Positions 25,719-34,969 are shown, counted from the stretch's first letter. The stretch is DNA of 64,000 bases from Granulicella mallensis MP5ACTX8 (GCF_000178955.2 NC_016631.1:3658001-3722000); one strand, 5' to 3'. Notes: generated by a model not told the origin, from the letters alone. Program-made: numbers and translations.

Positions 25719-26960
25719 CTACCACCGCACCTGTTCCGCTCTACCCTTCACATAAGCTTTGCCGTCGAGCACATCGCGCCGCGACGTGCGGGTCCAGTCA
25801 ATGGTGTTCGAATCCGGCTGTCGGCCAGGCTGCGCCGCACGGCCCGTTCCAATATCCACCGGTGCCTTAATCACAGGCCTTGTCGCCCCATAGAACTCGC
25901 GATGTACCTTCTTCACGATCTCCGGCAGCCGCTTGCCGACCTCAGCCTTGTAGTTCGTGAGAATCTTGTTTCGATTCCCTTCAGCCAATAATCGGTCGCG
26001 CCTTTGAACAAACCCTGAATCCCCACGCAGAGCCGCATCGAGTTCGGCAGTAATCACTCCCCGGAGCCGGGATTTCGCTTCGGGCGAGAGCTTTCCTCCA
26101 GACAGTTGATCGATGATCTTATCCGCCTGCGTACCACCATCTCGCTCAATCTCATTGACAATGCCACGCTGAAACTCCGCCGTCTTGCCCGCCTCAAGCT
26201 GTTGACGGTCAGCCTCCAGCCTCCTGCGCTCAGGCTCAACCCGCCGCTGCGGCGCACCGTGGAGCGTTTGAATCAGCGGGTTGTACCAGTTCTGCAGATG
26301 CTGTGCGAGCCCTGCCGTCTCCTCATGCGACGACAGCACCTGATGGATCGCCTCCATCAGGCCACCAGGTAGATGTCCTGCCATCATGACGCCCGCAATA
26401 TGTTCGAAATGCTCAGGACTCGTCTCCGCCAGCTTTGCCATCGCTGCCGGCACAAGCTTCGAGAAGCCTTCCGGAGCAACATTCGCAAGATGCTCGAGCA
26501 CCTTCGCATCCCCCATCGCAAACTGCTGGTCCAACCCCTGAAAATACTGCCGCTCCTGCTCGATCTGTTGAATCCCTTCGTCGCCCCCGAGCCGCTCTTT
26601 GAACTCACGCAACGCACGAGCTTCGTTCAACCCACCGGGAAACTCCTTCTTCAAGGCAAGGTCCGCGAACCATACGTTCTTCAGTCGGTTCGCCAGCTTT
26701 GGATCGATCAGCCGCAGGTCGTTAAGTGCCGAACGCAGCGCAGGAGGAATCTGTCTTCCATCACCCGCAACATTGGCGTCAGCGGCAGCCTTATCCCCAT
26801 CCCCAGAATCGGAGGCCTCGTCGTGCGCCTCTTCACTCGGATCAGCGCCAAGAGCAGGCTCCTCTTTGCCGGTAACCACTCCATCCTCATGCCCAGAATC
26901 CATACCGGCATCCACCACGTCCCTATCAACCGGCTCTACGATCGCGTCATTCATAGCCAC
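25719..26960 (-). CDS. Capsid scaffold-like protein
   Basis: The 413-residue protein has an acidic low-complexity N-terminus (residues 1-65, rich in Asp, Glu, Ala), a helical middle (LREFKERLGGDEGIQQIEQE), a Glu/Arg/Gln coiled coil (about 240-265, RRVEPERRRLEADRQQLEAG) and a basic C-terminus (RRDVLDGKAYVKGRAEQVRW). Acidic N-terminus plus coiled coil plus basic C-terminal capsid-binding segment is the usual scaffold layout, and it lies between portal and capsid genes. Its 3' end is duplicated at 22875-22979. Confidence 0.7.
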   Translation of the reverse strand: MAMNDAIVEPVDRDVVDAGMDSGHEDGVVTGKEEPALGADPSEEAHDEASDSGDGDKAAADANVAGDGRQIPPALRSALNDLRLIDPKLANRLKNVWFADLALKKEFPGGLNEARALREFKERLGGDEGIQQIEQERQYFQGLDQQFAMGDAKVLEHLANVAPEGFSKLVPAAMAKLAETSPEHFEHIAGVMMAGHLPGGLMEAIHQVLSSHEETAGLAQHLQNWYNPLIQTLHGAPQRRVEPERRRLEADRQQLEAGKTAEFQRGIVNEIERDGGTQADKIIDQLSGGKLSPEAKSRLRGVITAELDAALRGDSGFVQRRDRLLAEGNRNKILTNYKAEVGKRLPEIVKKVHREFYGATRPVIKAPVDIGTGRAAQPGRQPDSNTIDWTRTSRRDVLDGKAYVKGRAEQVRW

Positions 26961-27296
26961 TTAGCTCTTCTCCCCGGCAACCTCAGCCACTGTCTCCAGC
27001 GTGAAGGCACCAATTACCTGTTTATTGAGGTCGAGTGTGAGTAACTCATTCACCCGAACCTTTTCATCCCAAATAGCGTTTTTGACACAGGTCGACAGTC
27101 TCGCAGGCAAGACCGTGCCAGCCGTCATTTGCCTGCTATCCCCAACGGTCCCTATCTCATACAGCGCAGCAAGACCTGTCAGAGGTCTGTATGTAAGCCG
27201 ATGCCTCTGCCATCCAATAAAACAAATGACTTTAGATACGGAGGGATTGCCTGGCCGGCGAATCACCCAATATCTAAAGCCATTTATATGTAACAT
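26961..27296 (-). CDS. Small head-region protein, unknown
   Basis: The 111-residue product lies between the immunity gene at 27364 and the scaffold gene. It is beta-rich (NGFRYWVIRR, LTYRPLTGLAALYEIGTVGD) without signal peptide. There is only a weak ribosome site. It may be a head decoration or assembly factor. No family recognised. Confidence 0.55.
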   Translation of the reverse strand: MLHINGFRYWVIRRPGNPSVSKVICFIGWQRHRLTYRPLTGLAALYEIGTVGDSRQMTAGTVLPARLSTCVKNAIWDEKVRVNELLTLDLNKQVIGAFTLETVAEVAGEKS

Positions 27297-27363
27297 TCTG
27301 GATTTCAGATTAAAGTATCAAATCGCTCCACTTGTTCGGATCAATTTTCAGCACAAGCCATTT

Positions 27364-28773
27364 CTAATGTACGAGTATGCTTCTGAGCTTATAACCGTCA
27401 TATGCGTCGATCCATATCGAACCATTGACTAACATGATGCCATCAACATTCTCGAAGACACACCGAGGTGATTCTCCAAGAATCGCCTTTTTTAAAGATT
27501 CTGTCATGACCAGATCATAGCTCTCGACAAATTGCCTCTTGGACCTTATCCAAAGTTGACGACTGCCGTAGTAATAGTTAATACGTATAGGATAATGGAC
27601 GAGTGAGGCTACGTGCGTCTTGTCGTTGCTACGGATCGCATCTTGTAGATTCACAACAAACGCCCGTATCTGGGCGGCACTTGTTGGGCCCCATCCATCG
27701 ACAGTGCTACTATCGCAACCGGCTGTCAATCCAGGAATCTCGTCACCACAATTACCATGCGCCACGCAGTTTAGATCCAAAGGTGGCGCTATATAAGCCG
27801 ACCAGGAGCCATCATTGTGCTCACCTGACTCAATAGTTACAACCTTGAACCCATCACCTTTTTTATTGTCTTCGAAATAAACATCCATTTTGCCAAGAAT
27901 GGCTACCTCAGTATGATCGAAAAGCACCTCGCCTCGTAAGGGACTTGGCAACTGATTCAGCACTAGCTTCTTTACGCGCTCGGTCATGATCCTGTCATAA
28001 GTAGCCTCAAATTGCTCTGCCGATTTGATAACCGTTTCCACGTTGCCGGGCGACTCTCCCCTAAGCGGATAAGACACCATCGAGGCCACCTGCCCCCTGT
28101 CGTTACTCCTCACGGCAGACTGAAGCCGCTTAAGAAAATTCCGTGCCTGCGCTGCTCCCACAGGACCAAGCCCATCGACTGTCTGAGACTTGCAATTGGC
28201 GTCTTGCCCAGCACCGCCGCTACTCTCACATCCCGTAGCCTTGGCAAGCGGTGGAGGAACAGACCACCCCATCAAGTGTCCCGCATCTGAATCGAGTGCT
28301 GTGATTTTGAAGCTGGCGCCTTTATCCTTGCTTTCAAAGTACATATCACCGGCGCCCAGTATAACCTCGTCGTTAGTAACGGCTTGGCCGTTTAAACACG
28401 TCGGCCTCTGATTCAGCACGAGCCGTTTCACTCGTGCTGTAACGATCTTGTCATAGGAGGTCTCAAACTCCCCTGGTGAACGAATGACTATTTCGCGATT
28501 CCCCGGAGAATCTCCTTTGAGCGGGTACTCGACCATCACCGCCACCTGCTGCTTATCATTGTGCCTGATAGCAGTTTGGAGCTGGGCAAGAAACTGCCTC
28601 GCATGCGCGGCCCCTTCCGAGCCAAAGGAATCGACGGTGCTAGTCTCGCAAAAAACGGCTGCCTTTTCCACGACTCTTTGCGCACGGACGTGCTGTATCA
28701 GCCCGCAAAACAGCAGCAACAATACACTAGGCCGCCGACAACTCCGAGAGGCCATGGCGCTATACATATTCAT
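27364..28773 (-). CDS. Secreted three-domain immunity protein of the GH24-like effector
   Basis: A signal peptide (PSVLLLLFCGLIQHVRAQ) is followed by three tandem domains of about 140 residues, each starting CxxSTVDxxGxxxAAxxRxF and containing LQxAxRxNDKxxVAxxVxYP, SxxxFxxxYDxIxTxxxKxxxL then an acidic DxYFE or WIDAYD end. The single-domain immunity protein at 35804-36373 belongs to the same family, and both follow GH24-like effectors. It is probably a periplasmic lysozyme inhibitor. Tandem triplication may broaden the range of variants bound. Confidence 0.75.
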   Translation of the reverse strand: MNMYSAMASRSCRRPSVLLLLFCGLIQHVRAQRVVEKAAVFCETSTVDSFGSEGAAHARQFLAQLQTAIRHNDKQQVAVMVEYPLKGDSPGNREIVIRSPGEFETSYDKIVTARVKRLVLNQRPTCLNGQAVTNDEVILGAGDMYFESKDKGASFKITALDSDAGHLMGWSVPPPLAKATGCESSGGAGQDANCKSQTVDGLGPVGAAQARNFLKRLQSAVRSNDRGQVASMVSYPLRGESPGNVETVIKSAEQFEATYDRIMTERVKKLVLNQLPSPLRGEVLFDHTEVAILGKMDVYFEDNKKGDGFKVVTIESGEHNDGSWSAYIAPPLDLNCVAHGNCGDEIPGLTAGCDSSTVDGWGPTSAAQIRAFVVNLQDAIRSNDKTHVASLVHYPIRINYYYGSRQLWIRSKRQFVESYDLVMTESLKKAILGESPRCVFENVDGIMLVNGSIWIDAYDGYKLRSILVH

Positions 28774-28856
28774 GGTGGAATTGTATAGCCTCTACAAGAG
28801 GCTATGTTTTGCCCATCCTGCGGTGAGGATGCCGCGTTCCATAGTTAGTTAACTAA

Positions 28857-29754
28857 CTACTTCTTTCGGGTAAAAGGAGGAGCACTGCAAACATTTGGAT
28901 CGTTTAGATCTGGATACGTCCCATTCCACAAGTTGGCATCTCCCGCGCGGCGATAAGGCATGCCTCTTCCACCATTGCCCAACGTCATAATGTCCGATGG
29001 GACTCTATTTAACGTTGAGGAATTCTGTAGATCGCTCCAAATATCATGTTTCTTGAAATCTCGCACATTGAAGTACACACTGCCCAGAGAGTCAAACTGA
29101 CTTTGAGTGAGCGGAACTTGGACATTTTTGTTTACCCAGTCTTCATGTTCACGCGCATGCTGCATAAACCGTACATTCGCGTTAGGATATGTAGCCTGCA
29201 TATCCTTCTGCGTGCAGGGGCCTGCATGAATCAAATCACCAAACCCAATCGTGCAGTTCCCTCCAGGATGGCCACTTCCATCATGATCATAAGGAGTATC
29301 GCTGAACCCCTTGCATCGCTTCATCCAAGCGAGCGCCTGCGGAGAAAATTGATGTCCGCCAACAGTAGCGGGTCCAGCAGGCTGTACCTGCCCTTGAACA
29401 GGCTGTCGGGGAATTATTGTATTGAGATGCTTGCGTTGCGCCCTGTCCTGTAGCCGGAGCAGATACACCTCCACGGACTGGTGGATTCGTCGGAGGCCGC
29501 GCTGCAAGAGCCTGCGGTGGTGGCGGCGGTGGGTATACCTGAGCATCTGGCCTAAACCCATCACCATGCAGCATGTTGATAGAACGCTGTCCCAAATTAT
29601 TGCCAGCTTGGCTGAGCGTGGCCCCTAGCGGACGCAAGCTATAAGCATTTTGTATCCATCTATCCCACAGAGAAGGTTTTGCTACAGCCGCTCCCTGCTG
29701 CGGCATCGCACCTGACGAATTCGTTTGTGTTGGATCGATACTATAACCACCCAT
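28857..29754 (-). pseudogene. Effector with LHGDGF tag and GH24-like lysozyme domain, one frameshift
   Basis: The start at 29754 (MGGYSIDPTQTNSSG) follows GAGGAAAAAATT. The tag runs to INMLHGDGFRPDAQ, then a Pro-rich linker. At about 29410 a CCCC run shifts the frame by one base; removing one C joins the tag to the domain VGGHQFSPQALAWMKRCKGF. GH24 features follow: YDHDGSGHPGGNCTIGFGDL, LTQSQFDSLGSVYFNV and VPSDIMTLGNGGRGMPYRR. The position of the catalytic Glu in GH24 (E-G-F/L) is occupied by Lys in KRCKGF. The intact gene would encode about 298 residues. Whether the frameshift is real or a sequence error cannot be told here. Confidence 0.7.
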
Positions 29755-29851
29755 AATTTTTTCCTCTTTGTGTTCGCATACACTCACCTCTCAAGGAGAG
29801 ACAGAGCGTGGCACACGCGTTCTTGCATATGCCCCCTTGAGCGCGCGCGTT

Positions 29852-29884
29852 AAAAGTAAAAGCTCTATTCAGATGAATAGAGCT
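29852..29884 (-). terminator. Rho-independent terminator
   Basis: An AGCTCTATTC/GAATAGAGCT hairpin is followed on the minus strand by TTTACTTTTA. It separates the GH24 cassette from the upstream SleB-like cassette. Confidence 0.75.
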
Positions 29885-29914
29885 GGTATGACCCGCTATT
29901 TCATCCCGATGCAC

Positions 29915-30075
29915 GACTTGCGAGGAAGATTCGACATCGGCATATGTAGAGCTTTCACACTAAATTGAGCGATAAATTGTCACTCTGTGCACTTGATCAC
30001 TAACAAAGGACGCGCCTGTTTTCATATTCCGCCCAACGGCAACTCTACAAGGCCTACGTTGTCGCCTGATGGTGG
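29915..30075 (-). pseudogene. Decayed second copy of the SleB-cassette immunity gene
   Basis: Minus-strand translation gives LPLGGI-stop-KQARPLLVIKCTE-stop-QFIAQFSVKAL, matching TPLGGVWTQTHLLTAVKRAG and WRPVTQFSVKDL of the intact gene at 30234-30731. Both stops are TGA at positions of conserved Trp. Only the 3' third is recognisable. The rest of the 29788-30233 gap holds the terminator and nothing else identified. Confidence 0.65.
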
Positions 30076-30233
30076 AGGCCGATAGAGAATAGAGACGATC
30101 TGCCTATTGACCACAGATCGACTCCCGCCGCTAATTCAGACTGCGTTTATACTCGTCATTTCTCTCCTGTATTGGAGATGCAAATGGTGTGCGTTTTCCA
30201 GACAAGCACCATCAAATATTGACCTGTCTCACC

Positions 30234-30731
30234 CTATCCATTTACATAAGATCTGCAAGTGACATCGGGATTTGGCTTAGACAAATCTTTCACGCTGAAC
30301 TGAGTGACAGGTCGCCACCCTGCGCGCTTGACTGCAGTCAAAAGATGCGTCTGTGTCCATACTCCCCCCAACGGAGTATCCACGAAATCTACAAGCTTGC
30401 CCGACCATTTAAAACTTGCATTGTTTTGTACATCGAAGAGCGTCTTACGCCCCTTCTTGTAATAGAACACATCAAAGATCTTCCCACTGGAGCGTCTTGC
30501 ACCTTCATAGGCGATGACATAGATATGCCTCTCCCCGGGCTCCGTCTCGATACCAAAGGCATAACCCATACGAACGAATTTCACATGCGTACGTTGAACT
30601 GCGAGCCAATCGACATCTTCCACGGCAAGACAATGCGAGGCTCCATGCAATAAATCTGGGCCACGCTCTTGGGAATAAGCTTCAACACCACCCCAAAGCA
30701 TTAGAAGAAACAACAGCGCAAGTTTAGGCAT
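30234..30731 (-). CDS. Secreted immunity protein of the SleB-like effector
   Basis: A Sec signal peptide (LALLFLLMLWGGVEAYSQ) is followed by about 145 residues with two separated Cys (SHCLAVED near the N-terminus, DVTCRSYVNG at the C-terminus) that could form a disulphide. Beta-rich blocks include GERHIYVIAYEGARR and DTPLGGVWTQTHLLTAVKRA. It lies 2 bases after the effector. A periplasmic protective role is inferred from context. A decayed copy lies just downstream. Confidence 0.7.
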   Translation of the reverse strand: MPKLALLFLLMLWGGVEAYSQERGPDLLHGASHCLAVEDVDWLAVQRTHVKFVRMGYAFGIETEPGERHIYVIAYEGARRSSGKIFDVFYYKKGRKTLFDVQNNASFKWSGKLVDFVDTPLGGVWTQTHLLTAVKRAGWRPVTQFSVKDLSKPNPDVTCRSYVNG

Positions 30732-30733
30732 GA

Positions 30734-31452
30734 TTACTTCCTAATTGGATCGTTATATAGATAGATGTACCGTGGAGCATTCTTACCCCACGTGTAAGGC
30801 CCGTACTGAGAATAAACCGTTTGTCGACTGTTATCGATAGGGCGACTGGACAAATTTTCTGCACTGTTCCCGAAATAGGTTCTCCCCTGAGCGGTATCGG
30901 AACCATCCATGAGCCTGTCGTAGTAGGCCTCTCTCATAATTTGTTGATCGTCGGGCGATGGCGTTCCAACCGTAGATGAAGACATACGATGTGGTCGATG
31001 CAACTGAGCGTTATTAATAATCGCATGGGCCTCTGCAGTTTTGCCTCTTGTCAACTCTCCTGGCACACCTCCGGTAAGGCCATTACTTTCGTTGTGCAGT
31101 GTTTTAGTTAGCCCCCCAACCGTATTATTACCTACCCTCATATTGTCGAGACCAACAAGAAAAGCATGCTTGGCATCCCCCTGTAATGCCTGGTGGAGAA
31201 GGAGGTGTTGGTAATGGCTGATAAACCTGCGAGTCTGTCCTAAACCCCATCACCATGCAAGTAGTTAATGCTTTTTTGCTGGTACGCATTAGCAGTCTGT
31301 CCGAATTGTGAACCCAGTGGACGTAAGCTTTGAGCCCTTTGAACAAGCAGATCCCATGCAGAAGGCTGCGCAGCATTTGCTGCCGAAGTCCCTTGCTGTG
31401 AGGTCGCTCCCGACGGATTTGTTCCTGTTGGGTCGATACTATAATCGCCCAT
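30734..31452 (-). pseudogene. Effector with LHGDGF tag and SleB-like cell-wall hydrolase domain, two frameshifts
   Basis: The start at 31452 (MGDYSIDPTGTNPSG) follows AAGGAGGGGATC. The frame runs to YLHGDGV-stop because GATGGGGTTTAG carries one G more than the GATGG(A/G)TTTAG of its relatives. A second extra G in a GGGGG run near 31170 must also be corrected to enter the domain DAKHAFLVGLDNMRVG. The domain has LHNESNGLTGG, GKTAEAHAIINNAQ and VYSQYGPYTWGKNAPRYIYL, reminiscent of SleB/hydrolase-2 type peptidoglycan hydrolases (Glu in NES). Corrected length is about 238 residues. The SleB-like assignment is tentative. Confidence 0.6.
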
Positions 31453-31486
31453 GATCCCCTCCTTATTCCCTTCGTAATTGAATCGC

Positions 31487-33667
31487 CTACACTGTCTGTT
31501 GCTGTTGTGGCAGCAGCGTAATCCCAGCCTGAGCCGCCATCTGTGCCTGTCCAGCCGGAGACATGTCCTTGAAATTGATGGTCTCCCGCGGAAGCTTCTT
31601 CTCCGGCGGCGACTGCTGTTCAGCCTGCTGCGCATCCATCGCCTTCTTGTGCTCCAGACCATGCAACCGCACATTCGCAAACCCCAACGGATTCTGCGCT
31701 TTCGCCTTTTGCCCATCAGGAGAATTCACAAAGGTCTGAACTTCTGCAAACTCCACCGCATGCATATCAAAATCCGCATCCACCGAAATCGAGCTCGACT
31801 GAAACTGCTGCTGTGTCGGGGGCGGCGGCGCCTGCTGTCCCGCAGCCTGGGCCTGCTGCGCAGCTCCCTTCCACTGCTGCATGGCGGCGGCAAATCCCTG
31901 AATATCCGGAATAGGAGTAGCGGCCAGTAACTCATTGATCTCAACCAACTGTTTATCCCGCGAGTCCGCCCCTGGAATGACCAGGTCTTCCAGTCCTAGC
32001 AGGTTCTTCGCAAACGCCTGATTATCCGGCTGCTGCAGAATAGCCTGCCCCGCTGACGATGCCCCGAACTGCTGGACGAAGGAGCTAAATTTATTCACCT
32101 TCTCCGCATAGGAGTCAGGAAAGTTTTCATCCGTCTCAGGGGTCCACCGCGCCTTCCCCTCGCGCAACGCATCGAAATCCACTGAAACAGTCTCAGTCTG
32201 CCCTCTCTTCCCGCTGGATGGCACCAACGCCGAAAGAGTCCCCGTCCTGACTTCGGCTGCAGCACGTACTGCCTGCCCGATCACCGTCGACCAGAACTGA
32301 ACATACGGTAACCAGTTCAGCCCCATCACTCCCATCGCCTGATTGCGAGCCATCGAATAGCCCGACGCCGTCTGCTGTGCATCCATCTCCGCGCCAAACA
32401 ACGACGGCTGCTGCCCCGTTAGAAACTGGCACAGCGGCCCCTGCACATCCTGCATAAACGACATCATCGAAGGCGAAGGTTCCGCCGCAGCCTCCTGGAA
32501 GAAATGACTCTCTGCCGAAGCATCGTTCTGCCGCTCAAACGGTAGATACATCTTCGGTTTCGACTCCTGCTCCGTGATCGCGTCGATGTCGATCGCATCC
32601 TGGTCCACCCAGGTCGAAGGAACACCATACTCGAAAGTTTCCTGCGCCAGGTTCATCATGTCGTTGAACGCCTCTTGCGCAGACATCATCGACTTACCTA
32701 ACGACGGACGATGCATCCCATCACCCGGCAGCGCATGGCACAATGCCAGATGATCGTCCATCGACTCATCGCGGCTCTCGCAATAGGTCTCTCCAGCGAA
32801 CCCCACGTAGCATCCACGCGGAAAAGCCTCTTTCAGAGCATCTTTATCCTCACCGTCAGGCAGCTCTTCAAACACCCAGGGACGCATCCACGTCCTGCTA
32901 AAAGTAGCAAGATACGCACTGGAGTTCCCCGTATTTACCTGCTGCTGGTTCATCCCCTGGGCCACAGACAATCTGGAGATGCGATCGAACTCATCACCAC
33001 TGTCGCTGGCCGTAATTCTGCTCGCAGCCTCTGGAAACTTCGACTTCAGAAAAGCAACATCATGCTCCGTATTGATCTGCGCATACCCGCACTCCGCAAT
33101 CGTCCCCGCAGTCATCGGAAATCGCGTCTCGAGCACACCGAAGAGGTCGATCTTCTCCCCCGGTTTATCGTCCTTATCCGATACCGAACGCGTATAGGTC
33201 ACAACCATCCCATCCGTCCACAACAAACGCGCTGCATCGATCTGTAAGGCCTTTGGAGGATTCTGCTTCTCGATAATCCGGCGAACCTTATTCGCCTCAG
33301 CCGCAGCAGCAATATCCAGTGGGTTCATCGGGTCATCGGCTTCGGCCCGCGAGTTCGGGGAGTTCTGGCTGAACACTGCCATAAAACTCTTCGCATAAGC
33401 CTGGTAGATATTAAAAGTCTGCCGATAGCTGGCCGCCGTGTCCGCATCCTCTGTCACCGAAGCAAGTCCATTGATCGAAACCAGCGCCTGGTCCTTCGCA
33501 TCCCACGCCAGATACTGCAGGCCACGATAAAAGAAACGCTGCGTGCGTGCATCCAGCACCTGCACACGACGCGCGGTTGAATCGCGCGTCGTGTGTTTGC
33601 GGGCCAACGAAAGCAGAACACTCTGCAGATGCTGGTCGAGCTTATCCTGCTCTTGTTCGTCGGTCAC
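31487..33667 (-). CDS. Portal protein
   Basis: The 726-residue protein has portal features: an N-terminal helical region (QDKLDQHLQSVLLSLARKHT), TYTRSVSDKDDKPGEKIDL in the wing, a long stem/clip region with WVDQDAIDIDAITEQESKPK, and a Gln-rich C-terminal barrel (QQWKGAAQQAQAAGQQAPPP). Its size matches P22-like and related podovirus portals. It lies downstream of the terminase genes, the usual order, but toxin cassettes intervene on both sides. Confidence 0.85.
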   Translation of the reverse strand: MTDEQEQDKLDQHLQSVLLSLARKHTTRDSTARRVQVLDARTQRFFYRGLQYLAWDAKDQALVSINGLASVTEDADTAASYRQTFNIYQAYAKSFMAVFSQNSPNSRAEADDPMNPLDIAAAAEANKVRRIIEKQNPPKALQIDAARLLWTDGMVVTYTRSVSDKDDKPGEKIDLFGVLETRFPMTAGTIAECGYAQINTEHDVAFLKSKFPEAASRITASDSGDEFDRISRLSVAQGMNQQQVNTGNSSAYLATFSRTWMRPWVFEELPDGEDKDALKEAFPRGCYVGFAGETYCESRDESMDDHLALCHALPGDGMHRPSLGKSMMSAQEAFNDMMNLAQETFEYGVPSTWVDQDAIDIDAITEQESKPKMYLPFERQNDASAESHFFQEAAAEPSPSMMSFMQDVQGPLCQFLTGQQPSLFGAEMDAQQTASGYSMARNQAMGVMGLNWLPYVQFWSTVIGQAVRAAAEVRTGTLSALVPSSGKRGQTETVSVDFDALREGKARWTPETDENFPDSYAEKVNKFSSFVQQFGASSAGQAILQQPDNQAFAKNLLGLEDLVIPGADSRDKQLVEINELLAATPIPDIQGFAAAMQQWKGAAQQAQAAGQQAPPPPTQQQFQSSSISVDADFDMHAVEFAEVQTFVNSPDGQKAKAQNPLGFANVRLHGLEHKKAMDAQQAEQQSPPEKKLPRETINFKDMSPAGQAQMAAQAGITLLPQQQQTV

Positions 33668-34039
33668 TTAGTCCCCCAATCGGTTCAGGCCCCTCAGGGC
33701 GTTTGAAAACTTCGCATTGACAGGCGCCGTATGCTCTTCTTCTTCAAAGTCATCGTCATCATCGTCGCTGCCCAGCACCTCGCGCAGATGTTCCATCACA
33801 CTCCGCAGGTCAGGATGCTCACGTTCTTCTATCCCATCCGGCCCATGATGCACACACTTATAGCCGTCGAGCATCTTTTCGACCTCACACTTGCCCTCGC
33901 AGTCACCACGATCGTGACAGTCGTCCCACTGATCGCGATCCTCATCGGAGACGTCCATCTTGCTGTTTCCCGTAGGCCAATCGCCCATCCTGCGAGCGAT
34001 ATGCCCGCTGCGGTAATACTTGCCTGATTCACCAACCAT
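33668..34039 (-). CDS. Small acidic phage protein carrying the GKYYR tag, directly before portal
   Basis: The start at 34039 follows GGAGGCATGTG. The N-terminus VGESGKYYRSGHIARRMGDW is the same tag that begins three effectors (34947, 36370 and 38022 genes). Then come a Cys/His-rich middle (DDCHDRGDCEGKCEVEKML, a possible metal site), an Asp/Glu run (about residues 90-105) and a short basic end. It is butted to the portal gene, so it is probably a core head protein or portal chaperone. It suggests that the tag is a phage-derived targeting element borrowed by the toxins. Confidence 0.7.
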   Translation of the reverse strand: MVGESGKYYRSGHIARRMGDWPTGNSKMDVSDEDRDQWDDCHDRGDCEGKCEVEKMLDGYKCVHHGPDGIEEREHPDLRSVMEHLREVLGSDDDDDDFEEEEHTAPVNAKFSNALRGLNRLGD

Positions 34040-34219
34040 CACATGCCTCCTATAGCACTTTTTGTAATCACTTCTTTAGCCGCGTTGAATCTACGGCTCC
34101 CTCTTTAGCTGCATTGATTGTGATTTTGCTTTTTTTACTGCATAGCCATGAACGAGATCGAAATGATGGAGCCTGCCTCCTGCTCGCGCAGTCAATGCGC
34201 CATCCGAACAAACGACAAC

Positions 34220-34280
34220 GAAGAGGGCGTGAAAAAGCGCCAAGATCATAAAGATCTTGACGCTCTTTCACGCCCTCTTC
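34220..34280. repeat. 28-bp inverted repeat
   Basis: Arms GAAGAGGGCGTGAAAAAGCG... (34220-34247) and its near-complement (34253-34280) with loop ATAAA and three mismatches. It lies between the amidase cassette and the small acidic gene and may act as a terminator without a T-run. The rest of 34040-34345 holds no supported gene. Confidence 0.75.
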
Positions 34281-34345
34281 GATATTGTCAAACCACAATT
34301 CAGAGTAGAGTCGGCACTCTAGAAAGTTGTTCCAAGCTCAGTCTC

Positions 34346-34969
34346 TTACTGGCCAGGATCCTTGAACCGGCTCAAGGTTTTTGCGAGCGCCTGGTCTCCC
34401 AACTTCGGATGGCTCTTCACAAAAGCGTCAATCTTGCTCCAATAGAAATCACTGAGCCTCGAGTAACGTTCATGCGGCCCATCCACTTGCGTGCGGACAC
34501 ACCAAAGATAGCCTTCTACATAACCACGTTGCTCTGTTTCCGCAAGCTGAAACCACCAGTCGTTATTCATATACCAGTGGGCATTCGTCCACGTATCCGC
34601 CCATTTATCCTCGGAACTAGGCTTCCTCTTTGCGACAGGATTCACCCGTTGCCACACCATTAAAACGCTAAGCTCCCTGGAACGAGGTTGAGTCTCATAG
34701 AATTTCGTTATCGGATCAGCGAGTTGTTCTGCGGTCGCCTCATATCCTCTTTTGCGAGCTTCCCACGTCATACAATCCGAAATACCGGACAACAGCCCGC
34801 CGCGCTCTCCAGGGTTCGCGGCGAGCCACCACCTGCCATTGTATTGGACCTTCTCCCGATAACCTGCTGAAGAAGTAGCCGTCTGAGCCTTGCCTCCAAA
34901 GCCAAACCCCAGGATTGAAATGAGCACAACAGTCGACGTTAAAAACCTATTTCGGATCCCTTGGAGCAT
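34346..34969 (-). CDS. Secreted immunity protein of the NlpC-like effector (Tai/Rap1a-like helical type)
   Basis: The start at 34969 puts a signal peptide first (NRFLTSTVVLISILGFGFGG, then KAQ) and overlaps the effector 3' end by 23 bases. The mature part is alpha-helical, with conserved-looking Cys (SGISDCMTWEA and GYLWCVRTQ) and an EQRGYVEGYLWC block similar in spirit to Rap1a/Tai immunity proteins of type VI amidase effectors. That similarity is by eye. A periplasmic role beside a peptidoglycan amidase fits. Confidence 0.65.
   Translation of the reverse strand: MLQGIRNRFLTSTVVLISILGFGFGGKAQTATSSAGYREKVQYNGRWWLAANPGERGGLLSGISDCMTWEARKRGYEATAEQLADPITKFYETQPRSRELSVLMVWQRVNPVAKRKPSSEDKWADTWTNAHWYMNNDWWFQLAETEQRGYVEGYLWCVRTQVDGPHERYSRLSDFYWSKIDAFVKSHPKLGDQALAKTLSRFKDPGQ

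Noticed and set aside
29920..30075. Recoding of TGA as Trp in the element
   Set aside because: Many genes in the element end at TGA with proper downstream starts (for example the ATGA overlaps), so the stops in the immunity copy are best read as decay.
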